From: Pedobacter sp. KBW06 | GTDB lineage: Bacteria > Bacteroidota > Bacteroidia > Sphingobacteriales > Sphingobacteriaceae | Assembly (NCBI RefSeq): GCF_003852525.1 | Contig: NZ_QAJL01000004.1 | Coordinates: 594,009-658,008 of the forward strand | Reading direction: 5' to 3' | Length of the DNA stretch: 64,000 nucleotides | Shown here: piece by piece, positions 42,974 to 51,310 of the stretch | How the letters are laid out: every line of letters starts with the position of its first letter | Position numbering within the stretch: position 1 is the stretch's first letter | The notes under the pieces: model-generated | The model's input: the letters and a program-made list of their open reading frames with translations, nothing else | Databases searched by the model: none | What the model was told of the DNA's origin: nothing | Program-made: the position numbers and the translations under genes

Positions 42974-43597
42974 ATGATGCCCGAAATCCTGACAACCATT
43001 CCATTGGAACAAATCTTTAATAAACTCATTGACAGCTTTATAGAAAACAAGGTTGGCATAGCAGAACATTTTTTAAGCGAAGACCTTGCCGCTCATTTGA
43101 AAAACAACTTAACGCAACTCTACAAAGAAAACCTTCTTTTGTCTGCCGGAACTGGAAATGATGCACTGGTAGTCCATGATAAATTATTTAGAAGTGACCG
43201 GATCTACTGGCTTGACCGAAAGCACAATAATCAGCATGAAAATGACTTTTTTGATTTAATGGATCGCTTTGTAAGCCATCTGAACAACACCTGCTACACG
43301 GGTATCACCGGCTACGAGTTTCATTATACCCTATATGAAAAAGGGAGTTTTTATAAAAAGCACCTGGACCAATTTCGCAGCAATGGGAGCAGGCAATATT
43401 CGATGATCATGTATCTAAACACAGATTGGAAAATAAATGACGGTGGAGAACTCTGCATCCATCATTTGAACAATCTTCAAAACATCACTCCATTGAATGG
43501 AAAAAGTGTGTTCTTCAAAAGCAGCGAGCTGGCCCATGAGGTGTTGCTTACGAATAAACCCCGAATGAGCATCACAGGTTGGCTAAAGGTGATGTAG
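42974..43597 (+). CDS. 2-oxoglutarate/Fe(II)-dependent oxygenase (prolyl-4-hydroxylase-like)
   Basis: About 207 residues from the ATG-ATG pair at 42974/42977; an upstream TTG in frame is unlikely. The double-stranded beta-helix core has the iron triad: 'FYKKHLDQF' (H-x-D) and a distal His in 'SSELAHEVLLTNKPRMSITG', where the Arg binds 2-oxoglutarate. 'YSMIMYLNTDW' and 'GGELCIHH' are core strands. It resembles proline or arginine hydroxylases acting on proteins or free amino acids. It stands alone with its own short upstream region. Confidence 0.85.
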   Translation: MMPEILTTIPLEQIFNKLIDSFIENKVGIAEHFLSEDLAAHLKNNLTQLYKENLLLSAGTGNDALVVHDKLFRSDRIYWLDRKHNNQHENDFFDLMDRFVSHLNNTCYTGITGYEFHYTLYEKGSFYKKHLDQFRSNGSRQYSMIMYLNTDWKINDGGELCIHHLNNLQNITPLNGKSVFFKSSELAHEVLLTNKPRMSITGWLKVM

Positions 43598-43679
43598 TTA
43601 GAGGAATCCGGGAGTTTTATCAATCCCGCTTTTATTGAAGAATAAATTAGCCTAACTTTAATAGAAACTCTCTCGGTCT

Positions 43680-44954
43680 ATGTTAAAAAGAAAGCTCTCT
43701 TTAATTGAAGGTACGATGTATGCCAACGGCTCAGGAGCCGTTAACGTGGTATCTGGCATCAGAATCAAAGGAAACATTTCCGAAAAAGCCCTATTCGATG
43801 CACTCTCAAAAATTCAGAAAAGACATCCTTTGCTCAGGGTGGGCATTGTAAAAGAAGACAATGGGACTCCATTCTTTATAGAAAGAAAAGACATCTCTGA
43901 AATACCGGTACGCCTGGTCACGCGACATGGCAATGAAGATTGGGAAAAAGAGGCGATTTCAGAATGCCTTACTCCTTTTGCTTCAAAGGATCAGCCACTC
44001 GCAAGGCTGGTTTGGATAAAATCAGACGAGATATCAGACTTGATTTTTGTTGGTCATCACTGCATTTGTGACGGCAGATCTGTTTTGAACATGATGGACG
44101 AAACCCTTCGCTTATTAGCACAACCACAATTGGATATTGGCGCTTATCATTCCTTTTCCTCTGTTGAGGATTTTATTCCCGATGCAGTCAGGCAGAATAA
44201 AGCCAATATTATAAAGGTGAGGATATTTGCTAAGTTGGTACAGTTCAGTTTAAATGTCTTGTGCCTAAAAAAAGAAATCAAAAGAGAACGTCCCTACTTC
44301 CTGCACTGGAAAATAAACAGAGAGGAATCAGCCATCATCCTTAAAAGTTGTAAAACAGCCGAGATTTCCATTCATTCCGCGCTGTCTGTTGCTTTTTTAA
44401 AGGCCCATCAGCAAATCAAACAACTTAAATCATATTCCAGACTTTACTGTGCGGTGGATATGCGGAAATTTCTTCCTGAAGTCAAAGAGGATATGTTTTT
44501 TGCCTTTCCTGCAATGATAGGCCTCAGCATAAAAGCAGATAAAACCAACGATCTTTGGGCTCAGGCAAGGAGGTTCAAGGAGAAACTTCAGCAGGAGATC
44601 AACAAAATGGACATTAATAAATTTTTCATGTACAGTAGCGGACTCCTCCGTGCGCTTCCCAAAATGAGTAAATATGCCAGAGCAGAAAGAGGAATTCATG
44701 ATTTTACATTCTCCAATATGGGGAAGGTCAGCATCAGGGAAAATTATGGGATGTTTGAAGTAGAAGCCTTACATTCCCCTTCCACCATGTTTCCTTTCGG
44801 CAATCCGAGCACACTCTCTACCACGACATTCAGGGGAGAAATAGACTTTATATTTACCTCAGACGAAGCCTTCATAAAAAAAGAAGAAGCGGTGATGCTC
44901 AAACAAAATGCCATGCAGTTATTAATAAATTCGACTAAAATAACACCCTGCTAA
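43680..44954 (+). CDS. Condensation-domain-fold acyltransferase (stand-alone)
   Basis: 424 residues. The chloramphenicol-acetyltransferase/condensation fold is marked by 'VGHHCICDGRSVLNMM' (HHxxxDG, about 125-140), with the second His as base, and an N-terminal 'ALFDALSKIQKRHPLLRVGI'. A C-terminal 'FTFSNMGKVSIRENYGMFEV' equals the DFGWG-region strand of this fold. Without adenylation or carrier domains, it is likely a free-standing acyltransferase similar to PapA or alcohol acetyltransferase types, joining an acyl thioester to an alcohol or amine. No carrier or biosynthetic partner lies nearby, so the product is unknown. Confidence 0.8.
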   Translation: MLKRKLSLIEGTMYANGSGAVNVVSGIRIKGNISEKALFDALSKIQKRHPLLRVGIVKEDNGTPFFIERKDISEIPVRLVTRHGNEDWEKEAISECLTPFASKDQPLARLVWIKSDEISDLIFVGHHCICDGRSVLNMMDETLRLLAQPQLDIGAYHSFSSVEDFIPDAVRQNKANIIKVRIFAKLVQFSLNVLCLKKEIKRERPYFLHWKINREESAIILKSCKTAEISIHSALSVAFLKAHQQIKQLKSYSRLYCAVDMRKFLPEVKEDMFFAFPAMIGLSIKADKTNDLWAQARRFKEKLQQEINKMDINKFFMYSSGLLRALPKMSKYARAERGIHDFTFSNMGKVSIRENYGMFEVEALHSPSTMFPFGNPSTLSTTTFRGEIDFIFTSDEAFIKKEEAVMLKQNAMQLLINSTKITPC

Positions 44955-45087
44955 TAGAAAAACTTGTTCTGCTTGTCGTAAATTCCCCTTCATTTTGTCG
45001 TTTCCCCCTATCGCGTTTTCAGAAAAGTCCGGCTAATTTTACATCATTCAATCATTAACCAGAATCATTCAATTAAAATTACTCAAA

Positions 45088-45519
45088 ATGAATACAGCAA
45101 ATCAGGTCAACATCACAATAGAAGCTATTGTAAATGCACCGGTAGAAACCGTTTGGAACGCATGGACCGCTCCGGAACATATTGTAAAATGGAACAATGC
45201 TTCTGAAGACTGGCATACACCAATAGTGGAAAACGATTTGCGCACAGGCGGAAAATTCCTGTCAAGGATGGAAGCCAAAGACGGCAGCTTTGGTTTTGAC
45301 TTCGCCGGAATTTACGATGAGGTAAAAACCAACGAGATCATTGCTTATACCCTTGGAGATGATCGGAAAGTACATATTTCTTTCAGCGGAGATGGCAACA
45401 CTACAAAAATCACAGAAACCTTTGAAGCTGAAAACACAAATCCAATTGAAATGCAGAAAGGCGGCTGGCAGGCAATACTGGATAATTTCAAAAAACATGC
45501 AGAATCACTGGCAGGTTAA
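45088..45519 (+). CDS. SRPBCC/AHSA1-family protein
   Basis: 143 residues, a helix-grip START-like fold. Family pattern: 'IEAIVNAPVETVWNAWTAPE' at the N terminus, 'DLRTGGKFLSRMEAKDG', 'FAGIYDEVKTNEIIAYTL', and 'ETFEAENTNPIEMQKGGWQA' then 'LDNFKKHAES' at the C terminus. Such single-domain proteins bind hydrophobic ligands or Hsp90-like partners; actual function unknown. It has a good isolated transcription unit ended by a strong hairpin. Confidence 0.85.
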   Translation: MNTANQVNITIEAIVNAPVETVWNAWTAPEHIVKWNNASEDWHTPIVENDLRTGGKFLSRMEAKDGSFGFDFAGIYDEVKTNEIIAYTLGDDRKVHISFSGDGNTTKITETFEAENTNPIEMQKGGWQAILDNFKKHAESLAG

Positions 45520-45550
45520 TCTGACATCTTTTCACTTCTTGATTAAGGAA

Positions 45551-45590
45551 TAAAGCGGGTGGTCCCAAATATATGGGGCCACCCGCTTTA
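45551..45590. terminator. Bidirectional terminator
   Basis: TAAAGCGGGTGG pairs with CCACCCGCTTTA, extended inward by CCC/GGG. It lies between the SRPBCC gene (+) and aceA (-). Confidence 0.85.
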
Positions 45591-45612
45591 TTTTCCATAC
45601 AGACACCGTTAA

Positions 45613-46890
45613 TTAGTGAAACTGTGCTGTTTCCGTACTGTCTTTCATCGCCATAGTAGAGGCGGTTCCCTGCTGTACGGTACTCTGTACGCAATCGAAA
45701 TAACCGGTCCCCACAAAGGTCTGGTGTTTCACTGCTTTAAAACCATGTTCCTGCAATGCAAATTCCCTTTGCTGCAATTTAGAAAAACCAGCCATCCCAC
45801 TTTGTTTATACGATTGAGACAATTCAAACATGGAGGTATTTAAAGCATGGAAACCGGCTAGTGTAATGAACTGAAACCGATATCCTAAAGCCGCAAGATC
45901 TTCCCGGAATGTTTCCATCTCTTCTTCTGTCAGGTGTTTGCTCCAATTGAAAGATGGGGAGCAGTTATAAGCGAGAAGTTTCCCCGGATAAGCAGCGTGA
46001 ATGGCTTCAGCAAAAGCTTTTGCTATCGCAAGATCGGGTTGCGAAGTCTCCATCCAGATCATATCCGCATAGGGAGCATACGACAAACCACGTGAAATAC
46101 ATTGTTCCAATCCATTCCTTACCGAATAAAATCCTTCATTGGTGCGTTCTCCGGTAATAAATCCCTGATCTCTTACATCGATATCAGAGGTGATCAGATT
46201 TGCCGCCTCTGCATCTGTACGTGCAATAATGATGGTGGAAACATTCATGACATCTGCTGCCAGTCTTGCTGCAATTAATTTGTTAACCGCCTCCTGCGTG
46301 GGAACCAAAACCTTTCCACCCAAATGCCCGCATTTCTTTGCCGAAGACAGCTGATCCTCAAAATGAACCCCGGATGCCCCGCTTTCGATCATTGCTTTCA
46401 TTAATTCGAATGCATTCAAATTACCACCAAAACCAGCCTCGGCATCCGCAACAATAGGTGCCATCCAGTCTTTCGAGTTATCTCCGTTCACTGAATCAAT
46501 CTGTTCACAACGCAATAAAGCATTATTAATCCTTTTCACGACATCAGGTACTGAATTCACGGGATACAGAGATTGATCCGGATACATCGTTCCGGAGGAA
46601 TTGGCATCAGCTGCAACCTGCCATCCGCTCAGGTAAATCGCATCCAATCCTGCCGCCACTTCCTGCACGGCCTGATTTCCTGTCAGCGCGCCCAAAGCCG
46701 CAACATATGACTGGGCTTTCAATTTATCCCATAATTTCTCTGCACCCTTCCTGGCCAAAGTATATTCAATTTCTACTTTACTGCGCAATTTCAAAACTTC
46801 TTCTGCGGTATAAGGCCGATTGATCCCCTCCCATCTTGGGTTGGTTTGCCATTCAGTAAATAATCGGGTTGCTCTATGATCTGTTCCCAT
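45613..46890 (-). CDS. aceA: Isocitrate lyase
   Basis: 425 residues, as in typical bacterial AceA. Catalytic motif 'KKCGHLGGKVLVPT' (Cys nucleophile) follows 'SGASGVHFEDQLSSA'. Substrate and metal region: 'DWMAPIVADAEAGFGGNLNA', 'IIIARTDAEAANLI', 'LLAYNCSPSFNW'. It splits isocitrate into glyoxylate and succinate, the first glyoxylate-bypass step for growth on acetate or fatty acids. It lies 37 bp downstream of aceB on the same strand, and both are divergent from the ScfR-type regulator gene. Confidence 0.95.
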   Translation of the reverse strand: MGTDHRATRLFTEWQTNPRWEGINRPYTAEEVLKLRSKVEIEYTLARKGAEKLWDKLKAQSYVAALGALTGNQAVQEVAAGLDAIYLSGWQVAADANSSGTMYPDQSLYPVNSVPDVVKRINNALLRCEQIDSVNGDNSKDWMAPIVADAEAGFGGNLNAFELMKAMIESGASGVHFEDQLSSAKKCGHLGGKVLVPTQEAVNKLIAARLAADVMNVSTIIIARTDAEAANLITSDIDVRDQGFITGERTNEGFYSVRNGLEQCISRGLSYAPYADMIWMETSQPDLAIAKAFAEAIHAAYPGKLLAYNCSPSFNWSKHLTEEEMETFREDLAALGYRFQFITLAGFHALNTSMFELSQSYKQSGMAGFSKLQQREFALQEHGFKAVKHQTFVGTGYFDCVQSTVQQGTASTMAMKDSTETAQFH

Positions 46891-46927
46891 TGTGGTTCGT
46901 TTTTAGGTTAACATTTACATTGATTTT

Positions 46928-48643
46928 TTATATGGTTATTGTTTTTTCTTCAGCTACAAAAAGAGAGGCCTCACTTTCAGGCTCCCGGACTTCTTCTTCA
47001 CAGACTTTCTTCTCATCATTAGAAAGGATGAGTTCATAGCCTGGCAGGGTGAGAAAGTCAACCCATTTATTCTGAACAATCAGTTTATTGAAAATGCAGA
47101 TCGCCTGAACGTATTGTCCTTCCTGATAAGCTTTACTCCCAACGGTGCTTCTGATTTGTTCAATCTCATCATCTCTCATGTCTTCATATAGGCTGTGATC
47201 AATGATTCTGCCATCTGCTAAACTGGCCCTATTGTGCAACCATTGCCAAACCTGTGTGCGACAAATTTCTGCAGTAGCAGCATCTTCCATCAGGTTATAA
47301 ATGGCTGCCGCGCCATTTCCACGAAGCCAGTTTTCGAGATACAAAATTCCCACATTGATGTTCTGCCTTAATCCCTCTTCGGTAATCGTTCCCTCGGGCA
47401 ATTGCAACAATTCGTCTGCTGTACAGATAAAATCTTCCCGTTTTACATGAAGCTGATTTGGTGTTTTCATGCCTGCGTCAAATATTTCCTTCGCAATGGC
47501 AACCAACCCAGGATGTGCAACCCAGGTTCCGTCATGCCCATCTGTTACTTCACGCAACTTGTCTGCTTTTACCTTTTTTATAGCAGCCTCGTTAGCAACT
47601 TCATTATTTTTGATTGGAATTTGTGCCGCCATTCCCCCGATGGCATGAGCACCACGGTTATGACAGGTTTTTATCACCAGCTGGGTATATGCCCGCATAA
47701 AAGGGACGGTCATATTTACCTGTGAACGGTCTGGAAAAACATATCCCGGAATGTTCCTGAACTTTTTAATAAAGGAGAATATATAGTCCCAGCGCCCACA
47801 ATTCATCCCTGCAGAATGATCTTTCAACTCGAACAATATTTCATTCAATTGAAATGGGGCAAGAATGGTTTCTACCAGCACAGTTGCCTTGATGCTTCCA
47901 TAAGCCACATCACAATATTCCTGTGCAAATACAAATACATCATTCCAAAGCCTGGCTTCTCTATGACTTTCTAATTTTGGCAAATAAAAGTATGGCCCCG
48001 CTCCTTTTTTCAAGAGTGTTTTGGCATTATGAAAAAAGTAAAGTCCAAAATCAAATAAGCTTCCACTGATAGGTTCTCCGTTAATTTCAACATGTTTTTC
48101 TTCCAAATGCCAGCCTCTGGGACGAACAAATAAAGTAGCAGTACGTTCATTTAACCTATATTCTTTGCCGTTATCCGGATTTACGAAACTGATTGAACGG
48201 TTAATTGCATCCCGCAAATTAATCTGACCACCAATGACGTTCTCCCAGCTTGGGGAGTTGCTATCTTCAAAATCAGCCATAAAAACATTAGCACCGGAGT
48301 TCATTGCATTGATGATCATCTTCCGGTCAACAGGTCCGGTAATCTCCACCCTACGGTCTTGAATATCTTCAGGTACAGGAGCAATTTGCCATTCACTGCT
48401 TCTTATTTCTGCGGTTTCCGGAAGAAAACGAGGTTTCCATCCGGCATCAATTTTTTGCTGCACGACATCCCTTTCTCTTAATAGGGCCTTGCGCTGCACA
48501 TTAAAATGGAGGTGCAATGCCTTAATAAACTGCAGTGCATCATCCCCAAGTATTTCCTGGTAAGCTTCCTGGAACGGAGCTTTAATGGTCATGCCCTCCG
48601 GGGCAGGATTCCATTTGTTGGGTTGGTTCATAATTGATGTCAT
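46928..48643 (-). CDS. aceB: Malate synthase A
   Basis: 571 residues; a start four residues in ('MNQPNKWNP') is also possible. The TIM-barrel malate synthase A type has 'VFMADFEDSNSPSWENVIGG', 'LFVRPRGWHLEEKHVEINGE', 'KATVLVETILAPFQLNEILF' (catalytic Glu region) and 'GAHAIGGMAAQIPIKNN'. The C-terminal helical plug carries 'WLRGNGAAAIYNLMEDAATA'. It condenses glyoxylate with acetyl-CoA to malate. First gene of the aceBA operon, so control at the shared upstream region would set both enzymes. Confidence 0.95.
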   Translation of the reverse strand: MTSIMNQPNKWNPAPEGMTIKAPFQEAYQEILGDDALQFIKALHLHFNVQRKALLRERDVVQQKIDAGWKPRFLPETAEIRSSEWQIAPVPEDIQDRRVEITGPVDRKMIINAMNSGANVFMADFEDSNSPSWENVIGGQINLRDAINRSISFVNPDNGKEYRLNERTATLFVRPRGWHLEEKHVEINGEPISGSLFDFGLYFFHNAKTLLKKGAGPYFYLPKLESHREARLWNDVFVFAQEYCDVAYGSIKATVLVETILAPFQLNEILFELKDHSAGMNCGRWDYIFSFIKKFRNIPGYVFPDRSQVNMTVPFMRAYTQLVIKTCHNRGAHAIGGMAAQIPIKNNEVANEAAIKKVKADKLREVTDGHDGTWVAHPGLVAIAKEIFDAGMKTPNQLHVKREDFICTADELLQLPEGTITEEGLRQNINVGILYLENWLRGNGAAAIYNLMEDAATAEICRTQVWQWLHNRASLADGRIIDHSLYEDMRDDEIEQIRSTVGSKAYQEGQYVQAICIFNKLIVQNKWVDFLTLPGYELILSNDEKKVCEEEVREPESEASLFVAEEKTITI

Positions 48644-48679
48644 GGTTGTAAGTTTTAGACAAGATACGGATTATTCTCA

Positions 48680-48700
48680 ATTAGCGAAATATTCGCTAAT
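48680..48700. promoter_or_regulatory. Palindromic operator between aceB and its divergent regulator
   Basis: ATTAGCGAA-ATA-TTCGCTAAT is a perfect 9-bp inverted repeat with 3-bp spacer in the 101-bp intergenic region. It lies 37 bp from the aceB start and 45 bp from the regulator start, so one site could control both. No T-run on the minus strand, so a terminator is unlikely. Confidence 0.65.
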
Positions 48701-48744
48701 ATTTTTTTTTTCGTTAAACACGTTCTTTTTCCTATTTTAGCCAT

Positions 48745-50223
48745 ATGATAACCGACAATGATAGTGTACGCTTGATTTTAGGCCTGAAAGTGAAAGCTTT
48801 ACGCCAGGAAAAAGGGCTCTCTTACCAGCAACTTGCGGAGAAAACAGGCATGTCTCTCTCTTATGTACATGATATTGAGACCGGAAAAAAGTTCCCAAAG
48901 GCAGATAAAATACTCTCGCTCGCTAAAATTCTGGGGGTAGATTATGATTATCTGGTATCTTTAAGAGCCAGTAAAAAGCTCCAGCCGATTATCGACCTGA
49001 TCAATTCTGACTTTATCAATGCAGTGCCCTGGGAACATTTCGGACTAACCCCTGCTTCTCTTCTGGATCTCTTTTCCAACACACCAGATAAAGTAACCGC
49101 TTTCATCAGCACGCTGCTTAAAATCTCCAGAAGCTATCAGTTATCAAAAGAAAACTTCTATAATGCTGCCCTTCGTTCCTATCAGGACCTTCATGACAAT
49201 TATTTTGAAGATCTTGAAGATGCCGTAAGGAACTTCAGAGCGGAATATCAATGGGGAGAAGATCTCAAAATTGAAGCCCCGCTTCTGGAAGCCATTTTAA
49301 ATAAAATGGGCATTCAGGTAAACCGCAAGCGGATGAATACCATGGATGCATTGCAGGGATTACGCTCATTTTACGCTGCAGCAAGCAAAACATTTTACAT
49401 CAATAAAGGCATGAGCCCTGCTCAGGAGAAATTTCTACTGGCCCGGGAAATCGCATTTCAGCACCTAAAGATTACTGAAAGGCCTTATGAAACCATTATT
49501 CAGCACAGCGATTCCTTTGACATGATGCTAAACAACTTCAACGCTTCCTACTTTGGAGTTGCGCTGCTGATGCAGGAAGAAAAATTCGTGGAGGATGTAA
49601 AATACATTATGATGCAAACGAAATGGGATGATAAAGCATGGATTAACCTCTGGACTCAGTATGATGTAACCCCTGAAATGCTGGTACAAAGACTCACCAA
49701 TATACTACCGAAACATTTCAGCATCGATCAGCTTTTCTTTTTGCGGATCTCAGGAGAGATAAAAAAAGATGAATTTGAAATCACTAAAGAACTGCACCTT
49801 TCTCAGCTCCATAATCCTCATGCCAATGCCACTCATGAACATTATTGTCGCCGATGGGTTTCTATCAATTCCCTGAAGCACACCGCGAACCTGGTTTCTG
49901 CAAAAAAATACAAACATCCCATCGTTGAAGCCCAAATATCCCAATATTGGCAGACACACAACCGCTATCTATGTATTTCTATTTCAAAGCCAACAGGAAA
50001 AGGGAATGAAATGATCAGTGTAACGCTTGGATTATTAATAGACCAGAAGCTGCTGCAGGCGATGTCTTTTGTAAATGATACCGCCATTCCTGTAAAAACA
50101 GTCCACACCACCTGCGAGCGCTGCGGAATCATGGACTGCATGGAAAGGGCAACTCCACCCACTGAAATCCTCAAAGAACAAAAACAGGAAAAGATCAGTA
50201 ACGCATTAAAACAACTCCAATAA
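48745..50223 (+). CDS. XRE-family regulator, ScfR/RamB-like (short-chain fatty-acid regulator type)
   Basis: 492 residues. The N-terminal helix-turn-helix of XRE type covers about 10-67 ('LRQEKGLSYQQLAEKTGMSL', 'DIETGKKFPKADKILSLAKI'). The middle has an ImmA/IrrE-like peptidase-fold region without a clear HExxH ('EKFLLAREIAFQHLKI'). The C-terminal ScfR-type domain ends in a Cys-containing 'TTCERCGIMDCMERATPP'. Homologues in actinobacteria regulate the glyoxylate and propionate pathways. Divergent position to aceBA with a shared palindrome makes it the probable regulator of the bypass. Confidence 0.85.
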   Translation: MITDNDSVRLILGLKVKALRQEKGLSYQQLAEKTGMSLSYVHDIETGKKFPKADKILSLAKILGVDYDYLVSLRASKKLQPIIDLINSDFINAVPWEHFGLTPASLLDLFSNTPDKVTAFISTLLKISRSYQLSKENFYNAALRSYQDLHDNYFEDLEDAVRNFRAEYQWGEDLKIEAPLLEAILNKMGIQVNRKRMNTMDALQGLRSFYAAASKTFYINKGMSPAQEKFLLAREIAFQHLKITERPYETIIQHSDSFDMMLNNFNASYFGVALLMQEEKFVEDVKYIMMQTKWDDKAWINLWTQYDVTPEMLVQRLTNILPKHFSIDQLFFLRISGEIKKDEFEITKELHLSQLHNPHANATHEHYCRRWVSINSLKHTANLVSAKKYKHPIVEAQISQYWQTHNRYLCISISKPTGKGNEMISVTLGLLIDQKLLQAMSFVNDTAIPVKTVHTTCERCGIMDCMERATPPTEILKEQKQEKISNALKQLQ

Positions 50224-50229
50224 TAAAGA

Positions 50230-50925
50230 ATGAGTCTTTACAAAACCATCGTTTTTTTATTTCTGACCCTCGCCATACCCCCTGCAGTAAACGCCCAAAG
50301 CAAGCTGATATTTAACGAAACGTTTAGAAAAGAGGACCTTCAGAAAAACTGGCTTACCCTAAACGGTAAATGGGAGGTTAAAGATTCAAGCATTCAGGGA
50401 AATAAGGATGCAAACTGGGCTATTTTACTCTGCAACAAACCCCTTCCCGAAAATTATATCCTCACCTTCTCTTCCCTGGCAGAACCAGAGACCTATTTAT
50501 TCGAGGTGATGCTCAACCTGAATCGCAATAAATTTCTGGGTATTTTGTTAAACCAGTTTGAGAATAGAGTAGCCATTGAAGATCGTGGACTTTTCGCCAA
50601 CGTGGATATGACCGGAAGTTTCATACATAGTGTCGGCCATATCGGGACCATGCCTAAAGTAGAAAGACCTAAAGAACATACCTGGCAGGACTGGAAAATA
50701 CAAAGATCCGGAAATGAATTCTTTATTTGGATCAATCAGGAAGCAATTACGTCATTTAAAGATTCAACAGGTTTTGTGAAACCAAAAGGACAATTTGGCT
50801 TTGCGATAAACGGAAAGGGAGCCATCAGAGAAGTGAAACTCATGAAAACAAAAGGAGACAATAGCCTCCCTCCTAAAGATTTTAAAGGGAAATCCAGGAT
50901 CAAACCATTTTTTGTCTTTGAATAA
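50230..50925 (+). CDS. Secreted concanavalin-like (DUF1080-type) domain protein
   Basis: 231 residues with signal peptide (about 1-22, ending VNAQ). The mature part is an all-beta jelly-roll-like domain: 'LIFNETFRKEDLQKNWLTLN', 'GKWEVKDSSIQGNKDANWAI', 'WQDWKIQRSGNEFFIWINQE', 'KGQFGFAINGKGAIREVKLM'. This pattern is seen in DUF1080/LamG-like carbohydrate-associated proteins. No catalytic residues are identifiable. It follows the regulator gene by 6 bp, so they may be co-transcribed, though a functional link to the glyoxylate bypass is not evident. Confidence 0.6.
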   Translation: MSLYKTIVFLFLTLAIPPAVNAQSKLIFNETFRKEDLQKNWLTLNGKWEVKDSSIQGNKDANWAILLCNKPLPENYILTFSSLAEPETYLFEVMLNLNRNKFLGILLNQFENRVAIEDRGLFANVDMTGSFIHSVGHIGTMPKVERPKEHTWQDWKIQRSGNEFFIWINQEAITSFKDSTGFVKPKGQFGFAINGKGAIREVKLMKTKGDNSLPPKDFKGKSRIKPFFVFE

Positions 50926-51113
50926 CATTAGAAAACCAACACAGGTAAATAAATCAGACAGGAGCAGTAGAGAGAAAGCCCGGATAAGGGCTGTTTTAGG
51001 CCCGCTGTGACAAAATAAAAGCAAATTGGGCCAATATCCTACAAATTCATAAAACATCGCCCTTCCTCACCCATAATCAAAAAATAAGCGGCTGCCAGGT
51101 TCATTTACAGTAC

Positions 51114-51164
51114 AAAAAACAAAAAGGGCTTTAAACATAATGTTTAAAGCCCTTTTTGTTTTTT
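51114..51164. terminator. Long bidirectional terminator downstream of tRNA-Ser
   Basis: A 24-bp near-perfect stem: AAAAAACAAAAAGGGCTTT followed by AAACA, loop TAA, then its complement. A/T runs form both ends. It lies 12 bp past the tRNA 3' end. Confidence 0.85.
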
Positions 51165-51175
51165 GCTTAAATCTG

Positions 51176-51263
51176 CGGAGAGAGAGGGATTCGAACCCTC
51201 GATACCCTTTTGAGGTATACACACTTTCCAGGCGTGCTCCTTCAACCACTCGGACACCTCTCC
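51176..51263 (-). tRNA. tRNA-Ser (GGA)
   Basis: 88 nt, class II. Acceptor GGAGAGG (51257-51263) pairs with TCTCTCC (51177-51183), one G-U, discriminator G. Anticodon arm CACGC-CTGGAAA-GTGTG gives anticodon GGA. Variable arm TACCTC-AAAAGGGTA region; T-arm GAGGG-TTCGAAT-CCCTC. CCA is not encoded. All elements are canonical, in contrast to the pair at 9 kb. Confidence 0.95.
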
Positions 51264-51310
51264 TTTTTGCGGATTGCAAAAGTAGAAAAAAAATTGAATG
51301 CTACAGCATT

